Origin: an uncultured Eubacteriales bacterium
GTDB taxonomy: Bacteria; Bacillota; Clostridia; Oscillospirales; Oscillospiraceae
Length of the DNA stretch: 25,718 nt
Reading direction: 5' to 3'
NCBI GenBank assembly: GCA_900549645.1
Contig: URPD01000024.1
Span: 1 to 25,718 of the forward strand
Shown here one piece after another: positions 16,836-23,997 of the stretch (position 1 is its first letter; every line of letters begins with the position of its first letter). The position numbers were made by a program, and so were the translations under genes. The notes under the pieces are model-generated. The model had not been told where the DNA came from. It did not search any database and was given only the letters and a program-made list of their open reading frames with translations.

Positions 16836-16910
16836 AAAGAGCGCGGTAACGACCGCGGGACGGCACAGCGGCTGTCCCCTACGATGTGATTTTCATACGC
16901 TCTTTCTTTT
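16831..16910. repeat. inverted repeat abutting the 235-base element
   Basis: Perfect 13-base arms AAAAGAAAGAGCG (16831-16843) and CGCTCTTTCTTTT (16898-16910). The left arm overlaps the end of the preceding element by five bases, as if one element inserted beside or into another. Confidence 0.6.
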
Positions 16911-16933
16911 GGCATCCGCTCTGGGCACTACTA

Positions 16934-17040
16934 TGGCGACCCCTCAGGCGCTGACGCGCCAGCGTCTCGCTGCGGCTCGGTCACGGCGCGGCTCTGACAT
17001 GCCCCCGGCATGTCATTCACTACCGCGCCGCCGCTTCGCT
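16934..17040. repeat. GC-rich multi-hairpin repeat
   Basis: Starts with the 17-base direct repeat of 16629-16645. Contains TGACATGCC/GGCATGTCA (16995-17003, 17007-17015) nested inside CGGCGCGG/CCGCGCCG (16984-16991, 17023-17030). No ORF of substance; another member of the same repeat cluster. Confidence 0.55.
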
Positions 17041-17094
17041 ACCTAAAATGGGAGCCAAGGGCGCGGGCGCATCAAATACGTCCCAAACATGCGT

Positions 17095-17130
17095 TTATCC
17101 CCCATTCTGAAGGTTCAGAATGGGGGATAA
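17095..17130. terminator. long perfect hairpin downstream of iscU
   Basis: Perfect 17-base arms (17095-17111 with 17114-17130) around a two-base loop. It lies 42 bases after the iscU stop on the leftward strand, so it probably ends the iscR-nifS-iscU transcript, but no clear T tract follows and a repeat origin is possible. Confidence 0.6.
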
Positions 17131-17171
17131 TGAGGGGATAAAAGATGTAACAAAATCAGGTGCCGCTCAGA

Positions 17172-17603
17172 TCATTCGTCGTGGCAGTGCTCGCAGTCGT
17201 GAATCTGGAACTTCTCCGGATCGTAGGCGATGCCGTTGCGGTCATAATAATCCTTGACGGCGGCGCGGACAGCTTCCTCCGCCAGCACGGAACAGTGGAT
17301 CTTGTGGGCGGGCAGACCGTCCAGCGCCTCAACGACGGCCTTATTGGACAGCTCCAGCGCCTCGCTGATGGGCTTGCCCTTGATAAGCTCAGTCGCCATG
17401 GAGCTGGTAGCGATCGCGCTGCCGCAGCCGAAGGTGTTGAACTTGCAGTCGGTGATGACATCGTCCTTGACCTTTATATACATGCGCATGATGTCGCCGC
17501 ACTTGGCATTGCCGACCTCGCCGATACCGTCAGCGTCGTCGAGCTTGCCGACATTGCGGGGATGCTGGAAATGATCCATAACCTTATCGCTGTAAAGTGC
17601 CAT
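17172..17603 (-). CDS. iscU: iron-sulfur cluster assembly scaffold IscU/NifU-like
   Basis: 143 residues. Scaffold on which Fe-S clusters are built from iron and NifS-derived sulfur before transfer to apoproteins. The three ligand cysteines are present: Cys35 in NAKCGD with Asp37, Cys60 in FGCGSA and Cys104 in KIHCSVLAEEA. The HCSVLAE form is that of the NifU-N/IscU type common in Clostridia, not SufU. An extra C-terminal HDCEHCHDE adds two cysteines and two histidines, a possible extra metal site. AGGAGGA lies seven bases before the ATG. It is 36 bases behind nifS and co-transcribed with it. Confidence 0.96.
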   Translation of the reverse strand: MALYSDKVMDHFQHPRNVGKLDDADGIGEVGNAKCGDIMRMYIKVKDDVITDCKFNTFGCGSAIATSSMATELIKGKPISEALELSNKAVVEALDGLPAHKIHCSVLAEEAVRAAVKDYYDRNGIAYDPEKFQIHDCEHCHDE

Positions 17604-17639
17604 AATTAGTTCCTCCTATTTATAAATCGGTAGCTTTTA

Positions 17640-18827
17640 TTATATCAGATGCGGGCGCTGACCCTTTTCGAGCTCGTCCCACACGGGGGACATGTTGCGC
17701 AGGTACTCGACGACTTCGGGGACGACCTTGATGATATGATCGATCTCCTCCATGGTGTTGTATTCGCCGATGGACAGGCGGAGCGAGCCGTGCGCTATCT
17801 CATGCGGCAGACCGAGCGACAGCAGCACATGGCTGGGGTCGAGCGAGCCGGAAGTGCATGCGCTGCCGGAAGAGGCGCAGATACCGTTATTGTCGAGCAT
17901 CAGCAGCAGACTCTCGCCCTCGATGCCCTCAAAGCACATATTGACCGTGCCGGGAACGTGATGCTCAAGGCTGCCGTTTATCTTGCTGTGGGGAATTTTC
18001 GACAGCTCCGCAAACAGCTTGTCGCGCATGGGGATGATCTTGGCGGTGTTGGCCTCCATATTGTCGCAGGACTCCTTGAGCGCCGCGGCCAGAGCGACTA
18101 TACCAGCCATGTTCTCGGTGCCGGCGCGCTTGCCGCGCTCCTGCGCGCCGCCCTCGATGAGGGACAACAGGGGGATATTGCGCTTGACGTACAGAACGCC
18201 CACGCCCTTCGGCGCGTGGAACTTATGACCGGACATCGAGAGCATGTCGATATTCATGGCTTTGACGTCGATGGGCATGTGCCCCGCGGCCTGAACGGCA
18301 TCAGTGTGGAACGGAACGCCGCGCTCACGGCAGACAGCGCCGATCTCGGTGATGGGCTGTACGGTGCCGATCTCGTTGTTGGCGAACATCACGGTGACAA
18401 GACATGTATCCTCGCGGATAGCGTCGCGCAGCTCGTCGACGCGGACGACGCCGTCCTCATGGACGTCCAGCAGAGTGACTTCCCAGCCCTCTTTTTCGAG
18501 CTTCTTGAGCGTGTGCAGCACGGCATGATGCTCAAACTTGGTAGAGATGATGTGCTTCTTGCCCTTCTTCGCGCCGAGCTTCGCGGCGGAAATTATGGCC
18601 TGATTGTCCGCCTCGCTGCCGCCGGAGGTGAAGTATATCTCGCGCGGCTCGGCGTTGATGCACTGGGCAACGGTCGCTCTCGCGTTTGCGAGATCCTCGG
18701 TGACTATCTGTGCGAAGGCGTACAGGCTGGAGGGGTTGCCGTATCTCTCGGTGAGGTAGGGCATCATCGCCTCGCGCGCGGTCTTGCTGACGCAGGTAGT
18801 GGCTGCGTTGTCGGCATATACGAACAT
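17640..18827 (-). CDS. nifS: cysteine desulfurase NifS
   Basis: 395 residues. PLP enzyme that takes sulfur from L-cysteine as a persulfide and passes it to IscU. Signs: YADNAATTCVS at the N terminus, FTSGGSEADNQAI (66-78), EHHAVLHTL (His for PLP stacking, about 100-107), the PLP Lys202 in SMSGHKFHAPKG, RAGTENM (234-240) and the catalytic Cys324 in ASSGSACTSGSLDPS. The sequence is of the NifS/IscS group I type. AAGGAAAG precedes the ATG. It has its own consensus promoter overlapping the iscR stop (18889-18916) with an operator right after the -10, so it can be expressed separately from iscR. Confidence 0.98.
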   Translation of the reverse strand: MFVYADNAATTCVSKTAREAMMPYLTERYGNPSSLYAFAQIVTEDLANARATVAQCINAEPREIYFTSGGSEADNQAIISAAKLGAKKGKKHIISTKFEHHAVLHTLKKLEKEGWEVTLLDVHEDGVVRVDELRDAIREDTCLVTVMFANNEIGTVQPITEIGAVCRERGVPFHTDAVQAAGHMPIDVKAMNIDMLSMSGHKFHAPKGVGVLYVKRNIPLLSLIEGGAQERGKRAGTENMAGIVALAAALKESCDNMEANTAKIIPMRDKLFAELSKIPHSKINGSLEHHVPGTVNMCFEGIEGESLLLMLDNNGICASSGSACTSGSLDPSHVLLSLGLPHEIAHGSLRLSIGEYNTMEEIDHIIKVVPEVVEYLRNMSPVWDELEKGQRPHLI

Positions 18828-18870
18828 GGTTTTCTTTCCTTTCTATGCTGTATCAAGGATTTTTAAATCT

Positions 18871-18916
18871 CCTATCATTCTGATAGGAATTATATCATAG
18901 CTTCAGCTTTTGTCAA
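18871..18916 (-). promoter_or_regulatory. nifS promoter with Rrf2-type operator
   Basis: Leftward strand: TTGACA (18911-18916), 16 bases, TATAAT (18889-18894), both perfect consensus. Directly downstream of the -10 box is the palindrome CCTATCA-TTC-TGATAGG (18871-18887). Together with the flank it reads ATAATTCCTATCA leftward, sharing TAATTCCTA with the boxes upstream of iscR. A repressor here would cover the transcription start. Confidence 0.82.
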
Positions 18917-19343
18917 CGTTTTTATTCCCGCGCCATTTCTCGCCGGTGAGAAGATCGGAGAGACTGACGGTGTCGAGGTAGGCGTTCGTGATGTCGTCCA
19001 GCTCCTTCCACATCGGAACGGTCAGGCAGCTGCTGGCGTGGTCGCAGGTGATGCTGCCGAACTTGATGCAGGAGACGGGGGCGAGATTGTCCTCAATGCA
19101 GCGCAGGATCATGCCGATGGTGTACTCCTCCGGCGCACGGATGAGCTTATAGCCGCCCTCCTTGCCGCGGACGCTGTCCACAAGCTCCGCCTTCTTCAGG
19201 CTGCCGACTATCATCTCAAGATACTTCATCGAAATGCCCTGCCGGTCGGCGATGGTCTTGAGCGATATGAAGCCGTCGTCCGGGTGCTGGGCGAGGTCGA
19301 TCATTACCATGAGCGCATAACGGCCTTTGCTTGTAACATTCAT
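18903..19343 (-). CDS. iscR: Rrf2-family regulator, IscR-like
   Basis: 146 residues. Winged helix-turn-helix at the N terminus: SKGRYALMVMIDLA, ISLKTIADRQGISMKYLEMI and the wing VRGKEGGYKL. Three cysteines, Cys92, Cys100 and Cys106 (spacing 7 and 5 residues, in APVSC, SITC and SSCLT), sit where IscR binds its [2Fe-2S] cluster, although E. coli has 5 and 5. CymR-type relatives usually lack this trio, so a cluster-sensing role is favoured. Ribosome site AAAGGAG precedes the ATG. It heads iscR-nifS-iscU and probably represses both itself and nifS through the TAATTCCTA boxes. Confidence 0.94.
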   Translation of the reverse strand: MNVTSKGRYALMVMIDLAQHPDDGFISLKTIADRQGISMKYLEMIVGSLKKAELVDSVRGKEGGYKLIRAPEEYTIGMILRCIEDNLAPVSCIKFGSITCDHASSCLTVPMWKELDDITNAYLDTVSLSDLLTGEKWRGNKNVDKS

Positions 19344-19357
19344 TATAAAAGTCTCCT

Positions 19358-19402
19358 TTAATTCCTACGGCTTTAATTTACCATAAACTCAGTAGGAATT
19401 AA
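19358..19402 (-). promoter_or_regulatory. operator pair upstream of iscR
   Basis: Perfect 10-base inverted arms TTAATTCCTA (19358-19367) and TAGGAATTAA (19393-19402), about 35 bases centre to centre. Their core, TAATTCCTA, recurs at the nifS promoter. The proximal arm touches the ribosome site of iscR. This fits autoregulation by the Rrf2 protein; the GGAATT core also resembles the published CymR box. I could not name a convincing -35/-10 pair. Confidence 0.6.
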
Positions 19403-19471
19403 ATAGCCACGTCTAACATTTTTGCCGAAAACGCTGTGCAAAAAATGCACAGCCCGGCGCGAAGAAAACTC

Positions 19472-19499
19472 TTGCTTTATTACGCTAATGTGATATTAT
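19472..19499 (+). promoter_or_regulatory. candidate promoter of the amino-acid ABC operon
   Basis: TTGCTT (19472-19477), 16 bases, TATTAT (19494-19499). Just upstream, 19434-19452, is a perfect hairpin or operator-like repeat CTGTGCA-AAAAA-TGCACAG. Confidence 0.5.
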
Positions 19500-19532
19500 A
19501 TTACCATGCTGAAGCAAAGGAGACTGCACAAA

Positions 19533-20321
19533 ATGAAAAAGATAATTGCCATTACTCTTACTGTTATAATGATGCTCGCGCTGTGCGCCTGCGGCGCAAA
19601 GGATTCCGTCACCGACAGCGACATGAAGTACGTTCAGGACAAGGGGACGCTTATCGTCGGCATAACCGATTTCGCGCCGATGGACTATCAGGACGAGTCA
19701 GGTGAGTGGATCGGCTTTGACGCGGATATGGCCAAGGCTTTCGCCGAGTATCTGGGAGTCAAGGCGGAGTTTGTCGAGATAAACTGGGATAACAAGGTGC
19801 TTGAGCTGAACGCCAAGAGCATCGACTGCGTCTGGAACGGCATGACCCTGACCGACGAGGTCACCAAGACCATGAGCTGCGGCGAAGCCTACTGCAACAA
19901 CGCGCAGGTCGTCGTTGTGAACAAGGATGTTGCCGACAAGTATCAGGACGTTGAAAGCCTAAAGGAGCTGAACTTCGCGGTCGAATCCGGTTCCGCCGGT
20001 GAAGCCGCCGCGACCGAGGCCGGACTGAGCTACACCGCGGTGTTGACTCAGGCTGACGCACTGATGGAGGTCTCCGCCGGCACATCCGACGCCTGCATCA
20101 TCGACCTGCTGATGGCCGGCGCGATGATCGGCGACGGCACCAGCTACCCTGACCTTACCTACACCGTCGCTCTCACCAGTGAAGAGTACGGCGTCGGCTT
20201 CCGCTCCGGAAGCGACCTCGCGGCTAAGTTCAACGAGTTCTACAAGGCCGCGTACGCGGACGGCGACGTCATGGAGATAGCCAACCAGTACGGCGTACAG
20301 GAGTCCGTCATAGCAAAGTAA
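19533..20321 (+). CDS. amino-acid ABC transporter substrate-binding lipoprotein
   Basis: 262 residues. Family 3 solute-binding protein that captures a polar amino acid outside the membrane and hands it to the permease. N terminus MKKIIAITLTVIMMLALCAC is a lipoprotein signal with lipobox LCAC and lipid-modified Cys20. The mature part shows GTLIVGITDFAPMDYQDESG, WIGFDADMAKAFAEYLG, then WNGMTLTDEVTKTM and YGVGFRSGSDLAAKFN in pieces, the family 3 order. AAGGAG lies ten bases before this ATG; the earlier ATG at 19506 has no such site. It is the first gene of the binding protein, permease, ATPase operon, divergent from iscR. The substrate is not readable; cystine would fit the neighbourhood but is speculation. 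Confidence 0.95.
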   Translation: MKKIIAITLTVIMMLALCACGAKDSVTDSDMKYVQDKGTLIVGITDFAPMDYQDESGEWIGFDADMAKAFAEYLGVKAEFVEINWDNKVLELNAKSIDCVWNGMTLTDEVTKTMSCGEAYCNNAQVVVVNKDVADKYQDVESLKELNFAVESGSAGEAAATEAGLSYTAVLTQADALMEVSAGTSDACIIDLLMAGAMIGDGTSYPDLTYTVALTSEEYGVGFRSGSDLAAKFNEFYKAAYADGDVMEIANQYGVQESVIAK

Positions 20322-20334
20322 TACCGGCGATTTT

Positions 20335-20361
20335 CCAAGCGCCCCCAAAAGGGGCGCTTGG
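20335..20361 (+). promoter_or_regulatory. intercistronic hairpin after the binding-protein gene
   Basis: Perfect 11-base arms CCAAGCGCCCC (20335-20345) and GGGGCGCTTGG (20351-20361), loop CAAAA, no T tract. Such hairpins commonly raise the level of binding-protein message over the permease and ATPase messages. Confidence 0.65.
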
Positions 20362-20391
20362 CTTGCCCAAATATTTTAACCGAGGTCTGAT

Positions 20392-21048
20392 ATGTTCCAA
20401 ACAGTTCTGTCGTCCCTGAATCAGGGTTTTCTGAAATCGCTTGAAATATTCGCGCTGACGCTGGCCGGAGCCATTCCGCTTGGGCTGCTGATATCGCTCG
20501 GCTCCATGAACCGGCTTAAGCTGCTGCAATACCCGGTGAAGCTCATCGTGTGGATAGTGCGCGGCACGCCGCTGATGCTCCAGCTTCTTATTATATATTA
20601 CGGGCCGGGTATGCTCCTCGGAAACAACTGGTGGGGCAGCGGCAGCGGCGGGCGCTTCGTCGCGGCCATCGTCACGTTCATTTTCAACTATGCCTGCTAT
20701 TTTTCGGAGATATTCCGCGGCGGCATCGAGGGCGTCCCCAAGGGGCAGAACGAGGCGGGGCAGGTTCTGGGCATGACCAAGGGGCAGATATTCTTCAAGG
20801 TCACATTGATGCAGGTCATAAAGCGCATTGTCCCGCCCATCGGCAACGAGGTCATCACGCTTGTCAAGGACACCTCGCTCGTGCGCGTTATCGCGGTGTA
20901 CGAGATCATGTGGAACGGCGAGCGGTTCATCAAGCAGGGCATTATCTGGCCGCTGTTTTTCACCGGCGTTTACTACCTGCTGTTCAGCGGCATACTGACG
21001 GTGTTGCTGGGCAAGCTGGAGAAAAAGCTGGACTATTTCAAGGTGTGA
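20392..21048 (+). CDS. amino-acid ABC transporter permease
   Basis: 218 residues, HisM/GlnP family. About five hydrophobic segments: near 15-38, 48-75, 86-108, 180-205 plus a partly amphipathic one. The N-terminal signature includes LTLAGAIPLGLLISLGS and WIVRGTPLMLQLLIIYY. The EAA loop that contacts the ATPase reads EVFR-like EIFRGGIEGVPKGQNEAGQV and LGMTKGQIFF. LVKDTSLVRVIAVYEI in the C-terminal part is typical of polar amino-acid permeases. GAGG lies before the ATG. Usually two copies form the pore with two ATPase subunits. It sits ten bases before the ATPase gene. Confidence 0.95.
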   Translation: MFQTVLSSLNQGFLKSLEIFALTLAGAIPLGLLISLGSMNRLKLLQYPVKLIVWIVRGTPLMLQLLIIYYGPGMLLGNNWWGSGSGGRFVAAIVTFIFNYACYFSEIFRGGIEGVPKGQNEAGQVLGMTKGQIFFKVTLMQVIKRIVPPIGNEVITLVKDTSLVRVIAVYEIMWNGERFIKQGIIWPLFFTGVYYLLFSGILTVLLGKLEKKLDYFKV

Positions 21049-21057
21049 GGTGCGGAC

Positions 21058-21840
21058 ATGGCGCTGCTTGAGGTAAAAGATTTATATAAGAGCTTCGAAT
21101 CATTGCAGGTTCTGCGGGGCATCAGCTTCTCGCTGGAGCAGGGCGAGACGCTGTCCGTCATCGGCCCCTCCGGCGGCGGCAAGACCACGCTGCTGCGCTG
21201 CATGAATTTCCTCGGCCTGCCCGACAGCGGCAGCATCTCCGTCAACGGCGAGACGCTGTTTGATTCCGGGAGCGGGAAAACGCTGAGCGACGCGGATATA
21301 CGCCGCAATCGCCTGCACTTCGGGCTGGTTTTCCAGAACTTCAATCTGTTCCCGCAGTATACGGCGTTGGAAAACGTCATGCTCGCGCCGCGGCTTCAGG
21401 CCAAGGAGCGGCCGGATTTCCGCGTGAACAAGAAGGCGATATACGCCGAGCTCCGCGCGAAGAGCGAGGAGCTGCTTGCCCGCGTCGGCCTTGCGGACAA
21501 GCTGGATTACTATCCGCACCAGCTCTCCGGCGGCCAGCAGCAGCGCGTCGCCATTGCGCGCGCGCTCGCGCTCAAGCCCGAAGTGCTGTTCTTCGACGAG
21601 CCGACGTCCGCGCTAGACCCGGAGCTGACCGGCGAGGTGCTGAACGTCATAAAGCAGCTCGCGGCGGAGAAGATGACGATGGTCATCGTCACGCACGAGA
21701 TGAGCTTTGCCGAGGCCGTGTCCGACCGCGTGATCTTCATGGACGGCGGCACGATAGTCGAGCAGGGTACGCCGCGGCAGGTGTTCCACGAGACGCAGGA
21801 GGAGCGGACAAAACAGTTCCTGCGCGTGCTTGAGAAATGA
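21058..21840 (+). CDS. amino-acid ABC transporter ATP-binding protein
   Basis: 260 residues, GlnQ/HisP family. It powers the importer from the cytosolic side. Walker A GPSGGGKTTLLR (about 37-48), Q loop VFQNFNLFPQYTALENV, signature LSGGQQQRVAIARALA, Walker B VLFFDEPTSALDPEL and H loop VIVTHEMSFAEAVSDR are intact. The insertion between Q loop and signature, with two Lys/Arg-rich helices, is a little longer than in E. coli GlnQ. The operon ends at the terminator at 21856-21887. Confidence 0.97.
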   Translation: MALLEVKDLYKSFESLQVLRGISFSLEQGETLSVIGPSGGGKTTLLRCMNFLGLPDSGSISVNGETLFDSGSGKTLSDADIRRNRLHFGLVFQNFNLFPQYTALENVMLAPRLQAKERPDFRVNKKAIYAELRAKSEELLARVGLADKLDYYPHQLSGGQQQRVAIARALALKPEVLFFDEPTSALDPELTGEVLNVIKQLAAEKMTMVIVTHEMSFAEAVSDRVIFMDGGTIVEQGTPRQVFHETQEERTKQFLRVLEK

Positions 21841-21855
21841 CCGGATAATGAGACG

Positions 21856-21887
21856 CCCCCAATGCGGAGAAATCTCCGCATTGGGGG
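21856..21887. terminator. bidirectional terminator between converging operons
   Basis: Perfect 15-base arms CCCCCAATGCGGAGA (21856-21870) and complement (21873-21887). It lies between the rightward ABC importer and the leftward nucleotidyltransferase gene. T-rich sequence after it is short (TGTTGGTTAGTT). Confidence 0.75.
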
Positions 21888-21893
21888 TGTTGG

Positions 21894-22523
21894 TTAGTTA
21901 TCTGGAAAACGGGTGGCGAAGTTCTTTTCCAGAATCTCTATCCATCGGTGCAGGTTTTCGTATGTGGGACTGCTGAGTGCCGCGTCGTATGCCGCGGCTG
22001 CATCAGGGGCGTGCTGCTGCATATATCGCAGTGCCTTTTTAGCGCCGAAGAAGTATTCGCCGACGATGTTGCAGTAAATCTCCAAGCTGTCAGTCAGCAG
22101 CCAGCATCGGCGGTATCGCCCTTCAAAATCTCCGCGTTCTGTTCGCACCAGCATCTTCCTGCACCAGTTGAGATTTTGGAGGTTCTCCTCCCGCCCTTTT
22201 GCTGCCGTGCTATGTATGTACTCGCGGACTTCCGCTTGCAGGCGCGAAAGAAGCCCTGTTTTATCGGAGATAATGATACCGTCCCAAATTTGCAGAAATT
22301 CATAGGCATCGTGAGGGGCTTCAATTTTGGCTCGCGGATATATCCAAACATCAAGTTCAACGCCGGGCATTACGGAACTGTCGTGCAGCTCTGAACTACC
22401 GTTGGTCAGAAGCAGCGCGTCGAAATCGCTATTAAGGTTGTTTGTACCATCCGCGTACGACCCGTATACTATTATGCCCAGCGGATGATATTTCGCTTCG
22501 AGCGCCTTTATTATCTCGTTCAT
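21894..22523 (-). CDS. nucleotidyltransferase-domain protein
   Basis: 209 residues. The polymerase-beta-like nucleotidyltransferase fold is shown by GSYADGTNNLNSDFD (21-35), giving the GS motif and metal ligands Asp33 and Asp35, with a third Asp at about 58 in VELDVW. A helical C-terminal half follows, rich in Tyr/Trp/Leu, as in aminoglycoside or protein nucleotidyltransferases and HEPN-partnered MNT proteins. I recognise no specific antibiotic-resistance subfamily and the substrate is unknown. The ATG at 22523 has GGGAGA seven bases upstream; starts further up (22586) would overlap the ABC permease gene. It is last in the leftward gntR-ATPase-permease-NTase group, about 20 bases after the permease gene. 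Confidence 0.87.
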   Translation of the reverse strand: MNEIIKALEAKYHPLGIIVYGSYADGTNNLNSDFDALLLTNGSSELHDSSVMPGVELDVWIYPRAKIEAPHDAYEFLQIWDGIIISDKTGLLSRLQAEVREYIHSTAAKGREENLQNLNWCRKMLVRTERGDFEGRYRRCWLLTDSLEIYCNIVGEYFFGAKKALRYMQQHAPDAAAAYDAALSSPTYENLHRWIEILEKNFATRFPDN

Positions 22524-22543
22524 CAATGAATCTCCCATGGTTT

Positions 22544-23158
22544 TCACAGACTCTTTTTCCCATACACCGCCGTGGATATCGCCCACGACACGGCGAACAG
22601 CGCCGCCGCGATGACCGGCAGCAAGAACACCGACGCGGTGCTCATACCACCGTCCAGCGCGTTAGATGGCAGCGCGAACGGTATCGCGCAGGCGGCGCCG
22701 ATGCAGGAATAGTACACGATGCGCCCCTTCTCCATGCCGAACTTATACACTGCGGGCAGCATGACGCACGGCGGCAGCAGACCGACGGTGAAGGTCAGCG
22801 CCGCAATTAGGCCGAGATCGTCCGGCGCTTCGCCCGTCCTGCCGGATGCCATCAGCTGCACGGCGACAGAACCCGCTGTGAGCAGCAGCACCGTCGCCGC
22901 AGTCAGCACATATTTCTCCGCCACAACGGCAGCGCGGCTTATCGGCATCGTATCGCAATACTGGTTCCAGCGGAACTTTTCGTCATATGACAGCAGCGTC
23001 GCCGGTGTGACCGAGCCGACTATCACGGGGAAAAATGTCCAGAATAGGTTCCCAGAATCGGCGAATATCGACGCGCCCCAGAATATCACCACCATCAACA
23101 GCACCGAACGGCAGTATTTTTTCATAATGTAAAGGTCTTTCAAAATCAGTGCGCTCAT
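22544..23158 (-). CDS. ABC-2 type transporter permease
   Basis: 204 residues with about six hydrophobic segments (near 16-32, 39-58, 83-103, 117-137, 147-163, 173-195). Its size and the short charged N terminus followed by LILKDLYIMKK match the small ABC2_membrane_5-type permeases of the YtrA-regulated and PmtB-like exporters. Its start overlaps the ATPase gene by four bases, so the two are translated together. With only one permease gene in view, it would have to act as a homodimer. Cargo is unknown; relatives move peptides, lipids or toxic compounds outward. Confidence 0.9.
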   Translation of the reverse strand: MSALILKDLYIMKKYCRSVLLMVVIFWGASIFADSGNLFWTFFPVIVGSVTPATLLSYDEKFRWNQYCDTMPISRAAVVAEKYVLTAATVLLLTAGSVAVQLMASGRTGEAPDDLGLIAALTFTVGLLPPCVMLPAVYKFGMEKGRIVYYSCIGAACAIPFALPSNALDGGMSTASVFLLPVIAAALFAVSWAISTAVYGKKSL

Positions 23159-23997
23159 TGCCTGCCGCCCTCCTTGACCATGAATATGAACAGATCCTCG
23201 ATGCTCACCGGACTGAGACTCAGCCCAGCCGGAGCCGCGGCGCGCCGGATTATGGCCTCACTGCCATAGCGCCCGTCGCGGCGGCCAATCATGCTGCCGC
23301 GGTCTATCGCGTCCAGTTCCGCCGCTGTACCGCGCGCGAAGCAGTATTCGGCCAGCAGCGCATCCTTCTCCTCGCATAGCATAAGGCGGCCTTGGTGCAG
23401 GAAAGCTATGTAGTCGCAGAGCTTTTCGAGATCGCTGACAATGTGCGATGAGATCAGAACGGAGTGTTCCTCGTCGCGCGTGAAGTCCGAGAACAGCTCC
23501 ACCACCTCGTCGCGCACGACGGGGTCAAGCCCGCTCGTCGCCTCGTCGAGGATAAGCAGCTTCGAGTTGTGCGACAGCGCCGCCGCGATGCCGAGCTTCA
23601 TTTTCATCCCGCGCGAGAAATCGCCGAAGGGCTTGCTTTCGGGGATGCTCAGCTTTTTCAGGTATCCGAAAAACGCGTCCTCGTCCCAGTTCTTGTACGC
23701 CTTGCGCAGAACCTTGTTTGCCTGCGCGGCGGTCAGGCAGTCGGGGAAGCCTACTTCGTCGAGCACAACTCCAATGTCCTCCTTGAGCGCGCGCTCGGAG
23801 TTCGGGCGGCCAAAGAGCTTTATACTGCCCGCGTCGGGCTTTATCATGTCGAGTATCAGGCGGATGGTCGTGCTCTTGCCCGCGCCGTTTTCGCCGATAA
23901 GCCCCATTATGCAGCCGCCCGGCAAGCAGAGATCAAGCCCCGCCAGCTCAAAGTCGGGGTATGCCTTCCGCAGGCCGGTTATTTCTATTGCGTTCAT
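23155..23997 (-). CDS. ABC exporter ATP-binding protein
   Basis: 280 residues. Walker A GLIGENGAGKSTTIR (about 32-46), signature FSRGMKMKLGIAAAL (an SRG variant of LSGGQ typical of this exporter group), Walker B LLILDEATSGLDPVV and H loop LISSHIVSDLEKLCDY are all present. A C-terminal extension of about 65 residues, with an Arg/Gly-rich stretch, follows the ATPase fold. It overlaps gntR by four bases upstream and the permease by four downstream, so the three genes are tightly coupled. Confidence 0.95.
   Translation of the reverse strand: MNAIEITGLRKAYPDFELAGLDLCLPGGCIMGLIGENGAGKSTTIRLILDMIKPDAGSIKLFGRPNSERALKEDIGVVLDEVGFPDCLTAAQANKVLRKAYKNWDEDAFFGYLKKLSIPESKPFGDFSRGMKMKLGIAAALSHNSKLLILDEATSGLDPVVRDEVVELFSDFTRDEEHSVLISSHIVSDLEKLCDYIAFLHQGRLMLCEEKDALLAEYCFARGTAAELDAIDRGSMIGRRDGRYGSEAIIRRAAAPAGLSLSPVSIEDLFIFMVKEGGRQ

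Noticed and set aside
16415..16915. Open frames on both strands in the repeat island (also 16611-16889 rightward)
   Set aside because: They consist of the inverted repeats themselves, lack ribosome sites, and have no recognisable protein features.
16352..17130. CRISPR array
   Set aside because: The repeats are inverted, of different families and unevenly spaced; there are no regular direct repeats with unique spacers and no cas genes.
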